Positions 8,509 through 18,116 of a DNA stretch of 64,000 nt are shown piece by piece. The notes below the pieces were generated by a model that had not been told where the DNA came from, made no database searches, and was given only the letters and a program-made list of their open reading frames with translations. The DNA lies in the NCBI RefSeq assembly GCF_028561565.1, contig NZ_JAQQTE010000001.1:615717-679716 (forward strand), in the 5' to 3' direction. Made by a program: the position numbers and the translations under genes. Positions within the stretch are counted from its first letter, which is position 1; each line of letters opens with the position of its first letter. The stretch is from Gilvibacter sediminis (GTDB taxonomy: Bacteria > Bacteroidota > Bacteroidia > Flavobacteriales > Flavobacteriaceae).

Positions 8509-9897
8509 TTATTTCTGCAAAGAAATCTCTACACGTCTGTTTTCTTGACGTCCAGCTCTAGTGTTGTTAGAAGCAATTGGACGAGACTCTCCGTATCCTA
8601 CAGAGATCAAACGAGATCCTTCCATACCAATAGTAGTAAGGTAAGACTTCACAGAAGCAGCACGCTCTTCAGATAGCTTCTGGTTAGTAGAATCTCTACC
8701 TACACTGTCAGTGTGTCCTTCGATTACGAAAGTAGTCGTTGGGTATTCTTTCATGATGTCAACGATGTTTTGAAGAACAGCGTAAGACTCTTGACGAATA
8801 GTAGACTTTCCAGTATCGAAAAGGATAGTTTTAGAGTACTCGTTCAAAGTGTTGATTACCTCTACAGTAACTTCTGGACATCCGTCGTTAGCAACAGTAC
8901 CAGCAACATCAGGACAGTTATCGTCTTTGTCTAGTACACCGTCACCGTCAGAATCTGGCCAAGGGCATCCGTTGTTAGCAGCAGGTCCTGCTTCGTTAGG
9001 ACAGTTATCATCAGAATCTTTGATTCCGTCACCGTCAGCATCAGGACATCCTCCTAAAGACTTAAGACCAGCTACAGTAGGACAAGCATCGTCCGGATCA
9101 GCAATACCATCACCGTCAGTGTCAGGACAACCGTTGAATTCAGCTGCACCAGCTACGTCAGGACAAGCATCGTTACGATCCTCGATACCATCACCGTCAG
9201 AATCAGGACATCCGTTGAACTCAGGAAGACCTGGAGTTTCTGGACACTCATCGTCTTTGTCATAGATACCGTCACCGTCAGTGTCTTTTCCACCGAAAGT
9301 GAAGATCACACCAGCAGAGTGCTGGAAGTGACGAATTCCGTAAACATCTTCGAAGGCATGCTTGTAAGTAGACTCAACGTTGATACCGAACTGCTCGCTC
9401 AACCAGAAACGGAATCCAGCTCCGAAGTTCATAGTACCAAATCCGATGTCATCTACCCAAGTGTAACCACCACCAACTCCAATTACTGGATCTAGCCATC
9501 CACCTGGACCACCGATCACATCTTTGAAGCTGTAGCTAATACGACCGTCAGCAGCATAGTAAGAAAGATCTTCTACTCTGAAGTCACCAATTTTGTTGAT
9601 ACGGTTTACAGATCCTGAAGCGGTCAAAGTAAGACCAGAACCAACATAACGTCCAACAGAAACTTTAGAAACAACAGGAATAATGTTCCAGTGGTCGTTT
9701 ACGTTGAAGAACTCTTGCAAGAAGTTTGCTTTAGTTTGAATTGGAGTTCTTCCCACGTCCTCAGTTCCAACTGGGAAAGTATCCACAGCGTTGAACTCGA
9801 TGCCGAAAGCCCAAGGATTGTTTTCGTCTTGTGCATTCACAGTACTTAACCCTAGGACAAGCAAGGAAGCAACTAAAAATCTGCTAAGATGTTTCAT
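8509..9897 (-). CDS. OmpA family outer-membrane protein with TSP3 repeats
   Basis: The protein has 462 residues if started at the ATG at 9897, where a clear signal peptide begins ([10 protein letters not shown], cleavage after LSTVNA). Residues about 25-203 form a beta-barrel porin domain. Residues 205-342 hold five calcium-binding thrombospondin type-3 repeats (DxDGDGxxDxxDxCP). Residues about 356-461 form the OmpA peptidoglycan-binding domain with GHTDSVG and RRVEISLQK. The longer frame from 9969 would run through the promoter and is rejected. Flavobacterial relatives are among the most abundant outer-membrane proteins. Confidence 0.95.
   Translation of the reverse strand: MKHLSRFLVASLLVLGLSTVNAQDENNPWAFGIEFNAVDTFPVGTEDVGRTPIQTKANFLQEFFNVNDHWNIIPVVSKVSVGRYVGSGLTLTASGSVNRINKIGDFRVEDLSYYAADGRISYSFKDVIGGPGGWLDPVIGVGGGYTWVDDIGFGTMNFGAGFRFWLSEQFGINVESTYKHAFEDVYGIRHFQHSAGVIFTFGGKDTDGDGIYDKDDECPETPGLPEFNGCPDSDGDGIEDRNDACPDVAGAAEFNGCPDTDGDGIADPDDACPTVAGLKSLGGCPDADGDGIKDSDDNCPNEAGPAANNGCPWPDSDGDGVLDKDDNCPDVAGTVANDGCPEVTVEVINTLNEYSKTILFDTGKSTIRQESYAVLQNIVDIMKEYPTTTFVIEGHTDSVGRDSTNQKLSEERAASVKSYLTTIGMEGSRLISVGYGESRPIASNNTRAGRQENRRVEISLQK
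8872..9285 (-). repeat. Five tandem thrombospondin type-3 repeats within the porin gene
   Basis: Five coding repeats begin at residues 205, 232, 259, 286 and 315, with a period of 27, 27, 27 and 29 codons. Each has an Asp-rich DxDGDG calcium loop and a CP dipeptide. They form the stalk between the beta-barrel and the OmpA domain. Copy number could vary between strains by slippage. Confidence 0.85.
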
Positions 9898-9933
9898 ATT
9901 AGAAAATTTAATTTTTTTAAGTGTTAATTGAAG

Positions 9934-9964
9934 CAAAAATATGTTGTTAAATTTTATTAACAAA
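9934..9964 (-). promoter_or_regulatory. Promoter of the OmpA-family porin gene
   Basis: On the minus strand TTTG (9961-9964) is followed by exactly 19 bp and TATTTTTG (9934-9941), a full match to the Bacteroidota primary sigma consensus TTTG-N19-TAnnTTTG. It predicts a leader of about 30 nt and supports the start at 9897. Confidence 0.85.
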
Positions 9965-10020
9965 AGCAAATCTACTAAAAATTTTGTAATAAGCTTTTAT
10001 TATAGAGCCTAATTAGGTTT

Positions 10021-11217
10021 TTAGCCGATTACATTTAACTTTTTACCCACTTTTTTGAAGGCTTCTATCGCCTTGTCAAGATGCTCTTTTTCATGGGCTG
10101 CAGATAGCTGTACTCGGATGCGTGCTTTTCCTTTCGGAACGACCGGATAAAAGAACCCAATTACATAAATTCCTTCTTCCAATAATTGGTCTGCCATTTG
10201 CTGAGACAATTTAGCGTCATAAAGCATTACAGGCACAATGGCTGAATCTCCATCAATGATATCAAAACCAGCCTCCATCATACCTTTCTTAAAATAAGCG
10301 GTATTGGATTCCAATTTATCACGCAGGCTGGTATCGTTAGAAAGCATGTCAAATACCTTAATAGATGCACCAACTATAGCTGGGGCCAAAGAATTCGAGA
10401 ATAAATAAGGCCTTGATCGTTGGCGCAGCATTTCAATGACCTCCTTCTTGGCAGTGGTGTAACCTCCCATGGCGCCTCCCATTGCTTTACCTAAGGTTCC
10501 AGTAATGATATCAATACGCCCCATTACGCCTTTTTCTTCTAGGGTTCCACGTCCTGTTGGGCCAATAAAACCTGTAGCGTGGCACTCATCGATCATCACT
10601 AGAGCGTCGTATTTATCTGCCAAGTCGCATATCTCATCTAAAGGAGCTACCAAGCCGTCCATAGAGAAAACCCCGTCTGTCACAATGATCTTAAAGCGCG
10701 CTCCGGCCTCGTTGGCCGCGATGAGTTGCTTTTCAAGATCTTCCATATTGTTATTCTCATAGCGGTAACGAGCTGCTTTACACAACCGAACTCCATCAAT
10801 GATGGAAGCGTGGTTCAAGGAATCAGAGATGATCGCGTCTTCTTTGGTCAATAAAGGCTCAAACACCCCGCCGTTGGCGTCAAAGGCTGCCGCGTACAAA
10901 ATAGTGTCCTCAGTTCCGTAATAATCGGCGATCTTTTGCTCTAAGGTTTTGTGTATGTCCTGAGTTCCGCAGATAAAACGCACCGATGACATCCCAAAAC
11001 CATGGGTGTCCATCGCATCTTTAGCTGCTTGAATGACCTCGGGATGTGAAGAAAGCCCCAAGTAGTTATTGGCGCAGAAGTTCAACACGGTTTCTCCCGT
11101 GCTGATGCTGATTTCTGGACCTTGCGGTGAGGTGATCACACGCTCCTTTTTAAAGAGGCCGGCTTCTTGAATTGCTTCGAGCTCGTCTTGCAGATGCTGC
11201 TGTATTTTTCCGTACAT
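10021..11217 (-). CDS. kbl: Glycine C-acetyltransferase (2-amino-3-ketobutyrate CoA ligase)
   Basis: This PLP enzyme cleaves 2-amino-3-ketobutyrate with CoA to glycine and acetyl-CoA in threonine breakdown. The 398-residue product from the ATG at 11217 ([10 protein letters not shown]) has the family length. A 13-codon upstream extension starting with TTG is rejected because it overlaps a promoter. The PLP lysine is K244 in TLGKAMGG, and DECHATGF and the ENNNMEDL segment also fit. The usual partner, threonine dehydrogenase, is not in this window. Confidence 0.94.
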   Translation of the reverse strand: MYGKIQQHLQDELEAIQEAGLFKKERVITSPQGPEISISTGETVLNFCANNYLGLSSHPEVIQAAKDAMDTHGFGMSSVRFICGTQDIHKTLEQKIADYYGTEDTILYAAAFDANGGVFEPLLTKEDAIISDSLNHASIIDGVRLCKAARYRYENNNMEDLEKQLIAANEAGARFKIIVTDGVFSMDGLVAPLDEICDLADKYDALVMIDECHATGFIGPTGRGTLEEKGVMGRIDIITGTLGKAMGGAMGGYTTAKKEVIEMLRQRSRPYLFSNSLAPAIVGASIKVFDMLSNDTSLRDKLESNTAYFKKGMMEAGFDIIDGDSAIVPVMLYDAKLSQQMADQLLEEGIYVIGFFYPVVPKGKARIRVQLSAAHEKEHLDKAIEAFKKVGKKLNVIG

Positions 11218-11231
11218 GAGAAGGTTTTTTA

Positions 11232-11263
11232 CAAAGGTATTCAATCCCTGAACCAATTACCAA
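11232..11263 (-). promoter_or_regulatory. Candidate promoter of kbl overlapping the upstream stop codon
   Basis: TACCTTTG (11232-11239, minus strand) fits the -7 consensus TAnnTTTG. A TTG at 11261-11263 lies 21 bp upstream, within the 3' end of the helicase-nuclease gene. This would give kbl its own transcription start about 10 bp before its ATG. Confidence 0.45.
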
Positions 11264-14200
11264 GTCTCGAGTTTGATTTCTTCTTGTACGTAAACGAGTA
11301 TTTTTTTGAATTCCTTGAAGCCGAGTTGTTCCAAGGCGGATTGATATCGATCTAACTGTTGTTTGTATGTAGGGTCGGGGCTTCCAAACTTGTAATCAAT
11401 GATTACTACCTGGTCTGCCTCAAAGACCAAACGGTCTGGACGGTGTATCTCCCCGGTCTGATCGATGATTGCGGCTTCATTTTTAGAATCCACCCCAACT
11501 TTAAAGTAAGGGCTCAGTTCAGGGTGACCAATTACCTGCAGGAGCAGTGCGTGATCTGCAGCCAGTTGTTTTCTGGAATAGCGTGCTACAACCTCTAGTT
11601 TTTCAAACAACCGAGGCAATTCTTCCTCATTATCTATTTTGGAAAGCCAAAGGTGGAGTCGGTTCCCGCGTTCTTGAGCCAAACGGGTCTCTTGTTGGTA
11701 TTTCTCCCTTGGGCTGGCAATAAGACGGATCTTATTGACGCCTTTATCAGTGCTTATAAAAGGTGATGCTGTCTCGGGCTCAGCGACTTTTTGAGTTTCT
11801 TTTGCTAAAGGGGTTCCCCAACTGTAATGGGCTTGTTGTGTTTCATTTTGTTGTTCCAGATACATCCGCAGCATGCCTCCAAAAGATCGAAGGTCTGCTT
11901 TATCCGTGCTGCTGAGCAGATGCAACTGCTCTTCAGCGCGCGTCAGGGCTACGTACCAAACATTCAGTTCATCAAATAGGCGTTGCTCTAAGTAGGATTC
12001 ATAGGTCTGGGGATCCTGTGTTTTTAAGGCTGTGATAGGGAGGTGAAATTCTGTAAATCCGCAGTAATGCTCGGGATCAACCGCATACCACAAGTATTCA
12101 TTGCGTTTGTTGATCAATTCTGAATCCGTAAAAGGAATAATCACCACAGGGAATTCCAAGCCTTTGGATTTGTGCACGGTCATGAGCCGAATGGCATCCA
12201 TATCTTCTGGGAATTGAAGACTGGCCGCATCTTCTTGTTTTTTCCAGTCCTCTAGAAAATGCGTTGTGGCATTGTTATTTTGTTGTTCAAAACTACGCGC
12301 CATATCCAAGAAATGCCGTTCATAGGCAGAGACCTGCTCTTGCAGATCAAAGCATCGGATCAAATACTCCAAGGCTTCATACAGTCCCAGACTGTTGAGA
12401 TGTTCTAAAGAGAAGTTGATCTGCAATTCTTGAAGCGTTTCACTAAGAGCGGAAACCTCCTTTCGACTTACTCTTTCTAACCAGGAGTGATCTTGCTGCT
12501 TGTTTGGATGAATTTCCAAGTAGTTCCATAGAAAATGCAGGCGCGTTTCTGGGTCTTGGACATTTTCTCTCAGCCTCAAACCGCTCAGAAAGAATTGAAC
12601 CATCCCAGATTCCTTTAATAATAGGCTGTCTGGAGAAACTACAGGATAAGTCTCTTGCAAGGCTTGTGCTAGGATCTTACTGTCGTCCTTTTTTCTGGTA
12701 AGCACACAAATGTCTTTTAAACGGTATCCGTGTTCCAGACACTGACTGATTCGCGATTTTACGGCTTCAATGTATTGAGGTTCGCTTTCTTCTCGTTTTG
12801 CTGCTTCAAAAAAGTCAATACTGACGTAGCCTCCAATTTTGTCGCTGATCTCTTGCTCTGCTTGGTCTTCATAACAATCCCGATACGGTCCTTGTGGCAA
12901 ATGTGCTCCTAAGAATTTGAAAAGCCCGTTGTTGAACTCAATGACCTTGCTATAGGAACGCCAATTTTTCCCGAGTTCTTTTAGGTCTCCAGAGATAGCA
13001 AAGGGCGTCTGACCCGCACTTAAGCCTAAGAACTGTTCTGGCAGTCCGCCGCGCCAGCGATAAATGGATTGTTTTGCATCTCCTACCAGGAGTAAGCTTC
13101 CTTGCTGCTGACTCTGATCTTCTTGGGCGAGCGCGTTGTCTATCAACGGAATCAAATTGTTCCATTGCATGGCAGAGGTATCCTGAAACTCGTCAATGAA
13201 AAAATGACGGTAGCGCTCACCTAAGCGCTCGTAAATAAAAGGCGCTGGCTGAGATTTGATCTCCTGATGTATGCGGCGATTGAATTCAGCTACGGTGACC
13301 AAATTCCGATCTTCTTTGATGGCTTGATATTCCTGCTGAATATAATTGAGTACAGTAAGCGGTATAACCTCTCGGTAGAGTCGTTGGAACCAATCTGCAG
13401 CTATGGCCTGCTCTTGGGCAGTATGAAAAAGCTCAATGAGCTGGTCCCGAATTTCATCTATGGTTGCCTTGACCCAATCCTCTTGGGTTTTGGTGTAGAA
13501 ACTGTAGCTTTCAATCTCCTGCTGCCATTTGGCTTCCCATTTTACGGAAGCTCCGGTGCGGAGTTTTTCCATAAAGTTGGGATAGGCGCCTCGACTAAAA
13601 TGGGACGCATTCAAATCTTTAGAATGAATTAGTTCCAGCGCATTCTCGGCTGCCTTGACCACACTTTTTTGGAATTTGTCTTTCTGTGTTTTCAGTAAAG
13701 CAGTTAAGGCCTTGAAATCCTCTGTCTCTTTGGTTTGCAATCGGTTTAAGGCCTCAAAGCTGTTTTCATTCAGCAGTATTTTGGCCTTTTCCAACAATTG
13801 TCTTGTCGGGTCCCAACTCCTGTCCTCTTCTGTATTTTGCAAGGCAAAATCTACCAAGGTTTGCGTTAAGAATGCATCTGATCCCGTTTGGGCTAGAACC
13901 GCTTCAACGGCCTCTTGCAGGAGCAAGTCAGCCTCCGTGGTCACTTCAAAATCCGATCGCAATCCTAGATCCTTAGCGAAAGTTCTAAGCAAACGGTGGT
14001 TGAAACTGTCAATGGTCTCCACGGCAAAAGCTCCATAGTTATGCAACAGATCTTTCAGGACGCGTGCAGAACTTATCGCTAATTGATCTGGTTTGACATC
14101 AAGGCTGGCGCTTATCTCATGCTGCATAGGCGTGAGTTTGTCGTTTTGCTGATAGCCTGCAAAATGCACCAATTGCTCCAAAATCCTTGATTTCATCTCG

Positions 14201-14388
14201 GCAACTGCTTTATTGGTAAACGTAATAGCTAAGAGGGATCGATACGCATCAGCATGAGTTCCTTTCAGTATTTGACAGAGGTATTGTTTGACCAAAGCAA
14301 AGGTCTTTCCGCTTCCTGCGGAGGCGGCATATACAGTAAAAGGTGAATTGGTAGCTGTAGCTTTGATGGGTAAGGAATTGAGATGCAC
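11257..14388 (-). CDS. UvrD-family helicase-exonuclease, RecB/AddA-like
   Basis: This 1043-residue ATP-dependent DNA helicase fused to a nuclease probably works with the AddB-like protein in double-strand-break processing. Helicase motifs seen in order are motif I AASAGSGKT (near residue 22), motif II FFIDEFQDTS, GDAKQSIYRWRGG, the TVHKSKGLEFPVV motif V region and VALTRAEEQL. The C-terminal RecB-type nuclease has RGNRLHLWL, PDRLVFEADQ and IIDYKFG. The start is a GTG at 14388, since no ATG lies before motif I. The product is shorter than E. coli RecB and close to AddA in size. Confidence 0.88.
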   Translation of the reverse strand: MHLNSLPIKATATNSPFTVYAASAGSGKTFALVKQYLCQILKGTHADAYRSLLAITFTNKAVAEMKSRILEQLVHFAGYQQNDKLTPMQHEISASLDVKPDQLAISSARVLKDLLHNYGAFAVETIDSFNHRLLRTFAKDLGLRSDFEVTTEADLLLQEAVEAVLAQTGSDAFLTQTLVDFALQNTEEDRSWDPTRQLLEKAKILLNENSFEALNRLQTKETEDFKALTALLKTQKDKFQKSVVKAAENALELIHSKDLNASHFSRGAYPNFMEKLRTGASVKWEAKWQQEIESYSFYTKTQEDWVKATIDEIRDQLIELFHTAQEQAIAADWFQRLYREVIPLTVLNYIQQEYQAIKEDRNLVTVAEFNRRIHQEIKSQPAPFIYERLGERYRHFFIDEFQDTSAMQWNNLIPLIDNALAQEDQSQQQGSLLLVGDAKQSIYRWRGGLPEQFLGLSAGQTPFAISGDLKELGKNWRSYSKVIEFNNGLFKFLGAHLPQGPYRDCYEDQAEQEISDKIGGYVSIDFFEAAKREESEPQYIEAVKSRISQCLEHGYRLKDICVLTRKKDDSKILAQALQETYPVVSPDSLLLKESGMVQFFLSGLRLRENVQDPETRLHFLWNYLEIHPNKQQDHSWLERVSRKEVSALSETLQELQINFSLEHLNSLGLYEALEYLIRCFDLQEQVSAYERHFLDMARSFEQQNNNATTHFLEDWKKQEDAASLQFPEDMDAIRLMTVHKSKGLEFPVVIIPFTDSELINKRNEYLWYAVDPEHYCGFTEFHLPITALKTQDPQTYESYLEQRLFDELNVWYVALTRAEEQLHLLSSTDKADLRSFGGMLRMYLEQQNETQQAHYSWGTPLAKETQKVAEPETASPFISTDKGVNKIRLIASPREKYQQETRLAQERGNRLHLWLSKIDNEEELPRLFEKLEVVARYSRKQLAADHALLLQVIGHPELSPYFKVGVDSKNEAAIIDQTGEIHRPDRLVFEADQVVIIDYKFGSPDPTYKQQLDRYQSALEQLGFKEFKKILVYVQEEIKLETW

Positions 14389-14449
14389 TTAAATTTAGGT
14401 ATAAATCTAGATTATTCCCGCATAACAATCTTATAATATAGAAGCTTAA

Positions 14450-14476
14450 TTGTCCCCCAGCTTATTCGTATCTTTA
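14450..14476 (+). promoter_or_regulatory. Weak candidate promoter of the superoxide dismutase gene
   Basis: TATCTTTA at 14469-14476 is one base off the -7 consensus, with TTG at 14450-14452 only 16 bp upstream. The ATG follows 40 bp later. The match is imperfect and is offered because no better site lies in the intergenic gap. Confidence 0.3.
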
Positions 14477-14516
14477 TACCACTTAAAACAAGAAGTTTAA
14501 TAAAAAACACAGAAAT

Positions 14517-15125
14517 ATGTCATTTGAACTACCAGCCTTACCATATGCCCACGATGCGCTTGAACCGCACATTGATGCGCGCACCATGGAAATCCACCAC
14601 GGAAAGCATCACGCAGGATATACCAACAAGCTAAACGCAGCTATTGAAGGGACTGACCTTGCCGGTAAGTCCATTGAAGATATTTTACAAAACCTAGACA
14701 TGTCTAACGGCGCTGTGCGCAATAACGGAGGTGGATTCTACAACCACCGTTTGTTTTGGGAAGTAATGTCTCCAAACGGTGGAGGAAATCCATCTGGAGC
14801 ACTAGCCGACGCCATTAACGAAGCATACGGAAGCTACGAAGGATTCAAAGATGCCTTTGCTGCTGCTGCAGGAACGCGTTTTGGATCTGGATGGGCCTGG
14901 TTGTGCGTACACCCTGGTGGAAAAGTAGAAGTGTGTTCTACGCCAAACCAAGACAATCCACTGATGCCAGATGTGGCTTGTGGAGGAACTCCTATTATGG
15001 GAATCGATGTTTGGGAGCACGCTTATTACCTAAACTACCAAAACCGCAGACCAGATTACGTACAAGCGTTCTTTAACGTGATCAACTGGGACCAGGTTTC
15101 TAAAAACTACGAGGCAGGTAAATAA
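14517..15125 (+). CDS. Superoxide dismutase, Fe/Mn family
   Basis: This 202-residue cytosolic enzyme converts superoxide to hydrogen peroxide and oxygen. The metal ligands are seen in order: His in the [14 protein letters not shown] region, His in [13 protein letters not shown], and Asp and His in [24 protein letters not shown] is also typical. Sequence alone does not firmly separate iron, manganese or cambialistic forms, so no symbol is given. There is no signal peptide. A bidirectional terminator follows. Confidence 0.96.
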   Translation: MSFELPALPYAHDALEPHIDARTMEIHHGKHHAGYTNKLNAAIEGTDLAGKSIEDILQNLDMSNGAVRNNGGGFYNHRLFWEVMSPNGGGNPSGALADAINEAYGSYEGFKDAFAAAAGTRFGSGWAWLCVHPGGKVEVCSTPNQDNPLMPDVACGGTPIMGIDVWEHAYYLNYQNRRPDYVQAFFNVINWDQVSKNYEAGK

Positions 15126-15146
15126 TTTTATCCGCCTTTAAATAAT

Positions 15147-15174
15147 AAAGCCACTTCGAAAGGAGTGGCTTTTT
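15147..15174. terminator. Bidirectional terminator between sod and the transglutaminase-like gene
   Basis: A perfect 9-bp stem (AAAGCCACT at 15147-15155 and AGTGGCTTT at 15164-15172) with an 8-nt loop has A and T runs on either side. The flanking genes converge on it and it can serve both. Confidence 0.85.
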
Positions 15175-15856
15175 AGTTTTGCGCAAGAGGTAAGAGTGTC
15201 CATTGAGGATTTTCCGGCTGATGCGTTTTGGCAAACTCCTCTGGAGGCATAAGCCAATACTGATCGTCATAATCAAACTCAAAAAGGTAGGTGGTCAAAT
15301 CGGTGTAACCTGCAGCCCAAGTGGCATCACAGAGGTACCATTTGTCATCCAGTTTTACCGCATTCCAAGAGTGGTTCGGGATTTTAAGACGCTCAATTTT
15401 GAGTTTATTGATAGGGCCGTATCCATCCACAATAACCGCTTCAATACCTGCTAATTCTGCCATTTCCTTGATTAGATAAGAGTAGCCACTACAGGTAGTG
15501 CGTTTCTTTTTTCTCAGGATCTGAAAGATCTCCTTTTTGAATTGGTTGTTCCACGTTGCCAGCGCCAAACTGTCTGTATGCAGCTTGCGACGCATTTTGT
15601 CATTCTCCAGCATCATGGGGTAATCACCTTTGATGTTTTGACAGACCCAGAGGTAAATGGCTCTAAACCGTTCCACGTCTGTAGCTAAAGGAGCCGTTAA
15701 TTTGTGTACCAAAATAGGCAGCGCATAAAGATCTTCGCCTTTATGATCACGCGCGAGCGCTTCTGCACGAGTGAGATCGACTTGGTCAAAATCACTGCGC
15801 TGCGCCTGCGTGGTCACCACAAAGGCAAAGATGATTATTTGCAAAAGTTTTCGCAT
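15173..15856 (-). CDS. Secreted transglutaminase-like (papain-fold) protein
   Basis: The 227-residue protein starts with a signal peptide (MRKLLQIIIFAFVVTTQAQ). It has a transglutaminase-like catalytic triad: C122 in TTCSGYS, H162 in NHSWNAV and D177 in LCDATWAAGY, in the order and spacing of the superfamily. Bacterial members are mostly peptidases or amidases. The substrate cannot be inferred, but export suggests action in the periplasm or on the surface. Its start lies 3 bp after the stop of the next upstream gene, so the two are likely an operon. Confidence 0.85.
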   Translation of the reverse strand: MRKLLQIIIFAFVVTTQAQRSDFDQVDLTRAEALARDHKGEDLYALPILVHKLTAPLATDVERFRAIYLWVCQNIKGDYPMMLENDKMRRKLHTDSLALATWNNQFKKEIFQILRKKKRTTCSGYSYLIKEMAELAGIEAVIVDGYGPINKLKIERLKIPNHSWNAVKLDDKWYLCDATWAAGYTDLTTYLFEFDYDDQYWLMPPEEFAKTHQPENPQWTLLPLAQN

Positions 15857-15859
15857 CGC

Positions 15860-16261
15860 TTATTGTTGCTCTGGATCGTCTGCTTTTTTAGACGGTTCTG
15901 TGCGCAAGGCGGCAATGATCACTACCGGATCGTCCGCTAGAATTGGATTGACAAAAGTAGTGTCGGCTCCAATGGTCACCTCGGCATCCTCCAGACCCAA
16001 GGAAGTAATGATGAGGACATCATTCTCATTGAGCTCACTTGGAAATACAAATTTCCCATCTTCATCGGTCAACACATATTCCAGAGAACCCTTTAAAATA
16101 ACCGTGGCTCCTTCTAAAGGTCCATCCACACTAGAGACTTGGCCACTAACGGTGCGTGTCTGTCCAAAGGCAGGATTTGCAAATAGGCCTAGCAAGAGGC
16201 AAAGCCCTAGAAAACTTAAAGGCTTAATGTGCCTTTTCTTAAGATTAAATACTGATTTCAT
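15860..16261 (-). CDS. Secreted carboxypeptidase-regulatory-like domain protein
   Basis: This 133-residue protein has an N-terminal membrane segment or signal (LSFLGLCLLLGLFANPAFGQ). It is followed by a single CarboxypepD_reg-like beta-sandwich: VSGQVSSVDGPLEGATVILKG, then LTDEDGKFVF and SLGLEDAEVTIG. The domain is the same as that at the N-terminus of SusC-type receptors, but no receptor barrel follows, so it is a stand-alone version. The C-terminus is charged. It probably shares a transcript with the downstream transglutaminase-like gene. Confidence 0.8.
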   Translation of the reverse strand: MKSVFNLKKRHIKPLSFLGLCLLLGLFANPAFGQTRTVSGQVSSVDGPLEGATVILKGSLEYVLTDEDGKFVFPSELNENDVLIITSLGLEDAEVTIGADTTFVNPILADDPVVIIAALRTEPSKKADDPEQQ

Positions 16262-16428
16262 AAGATCATTTTTTTACGTTTCCCTTAAAACTAGACCAGC
16301 CAATTGTTAATGGAAAGTTAGAATGAGGGAAGCTGCCCTTTGATTGAGCGAACAGGCCAAGACCTTCACCTTAAAGAAAAGCAAAATATACTTTTACTGC
16401 AACATGAATGCCCGAGTAGAGCGGCAGC

Positions 16429-16761
16429 TTATTTCTTTTTCTTCTTAGGTTTGGGTACTGGTAATTCTGCGACGGTACATTGCACTAGCCCACAAAGCCA
16501 TTTACTGTCATCCAATTGTTCTTCAATCAAGAAGGAGTTTTTGGCACCAGGGTAAGCGGGAGCTTCAGTGGGCTCACCTATGTAGGTGCGGCCAGCCTGA
16601 GTTGGTTTGATAAAGAATTTATCATCACACACCATCCCAAAGAACTTGCCGTCACAGTACAGGCCGTATTCTCCAAACATCTTTTTGCAGACGATGTCAC
16701 CCGCTGGGCTAATTTGCTCCACTACGTATTCAATAAAATAGGAATCTGATGCCATAATCAT
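16429..16761 (-). CDS. TfoX N-terminal domain protein
   Basis: This 110-residue cytosolic protein matches the TfoX N-terminal domain (KKMFGEYGLYCDGKFFGMVCDDKFF and PYPGAKNSF-like AYPGAKNSF). The family contains the competence regulator Sxy/TfoX, but short stand-alone versions in Bacteroidota have no proven role. The C-terminus ends in a very basic PKPKKKKK tail. Two in-frame ATGs (16761 and 16755) are equally possible starts. Confidence 0.82.
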   Translation of the reverse strand: MIMASDSYFIEYVVEQISPAGDIVCKKMFGEYGLYCDGKFFGMVCDDKFFIKPTQAGRTYIGEPTEAPAYPGAKNSFLIEEQLDDSKWLCGLVQCTVAELPVPKPKKKKK

Positions 16762-16783
16762 TCAGTTATAGCTCTAAGGTACA

Positions 16784-17470
16784 CTAAAGACTCAAATAAT
16801 AATTCAGGGCAATCCAAAATCGGTGGGATGCGGGTCCGTCCAGAAACGAATTGATCCGATAGTCCAACCCAAATTCCAGCTTCTTTTTGTCTGTAATGCT
16901 GTACCCTAAAAAGGGGGTGAGACGGACTTCTAAATCATAGGAGCCTGATTCAAATTGGTTGAGGTATTCGTTGTTGACCTTAAGGTAGAATTCTTTGGGA
17001 TCAACCGTTTCTCCGTTAAAGGGAATTTGAGAAGCCAAACGGTAGCGCAATCGAAATTCCGGAGCACTTTGAGAATTAAAGGTCTGATCTGCAGCAATGC
17101 GATGCGAAAGCCTAAAACGCGGCAAGTTATTGGTCCAAATATATTGCTGAATACTGCGGTGAACGATCTGATCCCCTCGAACTCTAAAAAGATAACCCAC
17201 CGTGATAGTCTTGTTATAGGCCACTTTCTTGGCCAATAAGGTCGTGAAATCGGTGAGGATATAATCATACTCAAAAGGATTGTCCTCTTCAAACAAACCT
17301 TGTTCAAAGGCTTGTCTGGATTCCACTTTGAAATTGATCTTATAGCCCTGCTTTAAACCTTTGTTCAAATTAATAGCAGGCAAGATCCCGAATTGGTATT
17401 CGCTTTGTGCATTCACGGCGGTCATGAGTAAAAGGACCACCAATGTTGTATAGGCCTTTTTAATACTCAA
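16784..17470 (-). CDS. DUF2490-like secreted beta-barrel protein
   Basis: The 228-residue protein has a signal peptide (AYTTLVVLLLMTAVNAQ) and a series of alternating beta strands ending in aromatic residues (FWIALNYYLSL). This is the pattern of a small outer-membrane barrel, matching DUF2490 proteins of Bacteroidota (RLSHRIAADQTF and FRLRYRLASQIPF). Its function is not known. Its start overlaps the upstream gene by 11 bases, so the two are co-transcribed. Confidence 0.75.
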   Translation of the reverse strand: MSIKKAYTTLVVLLLMTAVNAQSEYQFGILPAINLNKGLKQGYKINFKVESRQAFEQGLFEEDNPFEYDYILTDFTTLLAKKVAYNKTITVGYLFRVRGDQIVHRSIQQYIWTNNLPRFRLSHRIAADQTFNSQSAPEFRLRYRLASQIPFNGETVDPKEFYLKVNNEYLNQFESGSYDLEVRLTPFLGYSITDKKKLEFGLDYRINSFLDGPASHRFWIALNYYLSL

Positions 17471-18041
17471 TGTTGTCTACGTTCTTGGGAATGAACTCTG
17501 CGGATTTTATGTAGTTGCCATCGGCATCAAAGAGAATTTCAAAGCGCTTATAGCGGCCTTTGTCTTTGGTGTGGATCACCACTTCGTAGCGCAGTTGCAG
17601 GGCCGATGCATCTAAGCGACCGTGCAGCCACTCAAAGACATCGTGGGTGGCGCCTGAATATTGAAACTGCAATTTATCCAAACTGTAGCGCGTAAACTGC
17701 TCTTCTAAATAGTCTTCCATGCGCTGACGAACTGGTTCTGGAGCTTGCTTCCAACGGTGGTCGATCTCTATGTCTTCCAAATTGCCATCGGCATCAAATT
17801 CAATGCTGTAGCGTTTGCCATTAAAACGTGTTTTAGCCTCTACTGAAGTGCCGCCCAAAAAGTACTCCTTATACCAACGTACCTTTTTATTGAAGGGTGC
17901 AGTGTCTATGAATTCCAAGGCGATTTTAGGCACTTCAGATCGAGAAATGCGGACCTCATTTTCAAACTTTTGCTGTCCGAAGCTCATGGAAGGAATGAGC
18001 ATCAGAAGCAGAAGAATAAAGGAATTTTTGAGCAGTGACAT
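17460..18041 (-). CDS. Secreted PepSY-like protein of unknown function
   Basis: The 193-residue protein has a signal peptide (LILLLLMLIPSMSFGQ). Two similar halves each end in a strand with the pattern R(Y/F)xIxFDADGN (RYSIEFDADGN and RFEILFDADGN). This duplicated layout resembles putative beta-lactamase-inhibitor/PepSY-like periplasmic proteins of Bacteroidota. No enzyme motif is seen. It is coupled to the barrel-like protein downstream, and the pair may act together at the envelope. Confidence 0.6.
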   Translation of the reverse strand: MSLLKNSFILLLLMLIPSMSFGQQKFENEVRISRSEVPKIALEFIDTAPFNKKVRWYKEYFLGGTSVEAKTRFNGKRYSIEFDADGNLEDIEIDHRWKQAPEPVRQRMEDYLEEQFTRYSLDKLQFQYSGATHDVFEWLHGRLDASALQLRYEVVIHTKDKGRYKRFEILFDADGNYIKSAEFIPKNVDNIEY

Positions 18042-18116
18042 CGCGATTAAATCTTACCTAAAGATACGGCGCAAGACGATAATAAATGATGGTTGAATGA
18101 AAAATGTTTACTGAGG

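Noticed and set aside
8849-9265. 138-codon plus-strand ORF opposite the porin gene
   Set aside because: It is Pro/Ser-rich and repeats with the 81-bp period of the TSP3 repeats, so it is a shadow of the real repeats on the minus strand.
9898-9969. 24-codon N-terminal extension of the OmpA-family porin
   Set aside because: It crosses a full-consensus promoter at 9934-9964, and the signal peptide begins at 9897.
11218-11256. 13-codon N-terminal extension of kbl from a TTG
   Set aside because: The family starts at MYGKIQ, and the extension covers a candidate promoter and ends at the upstream stop codon.
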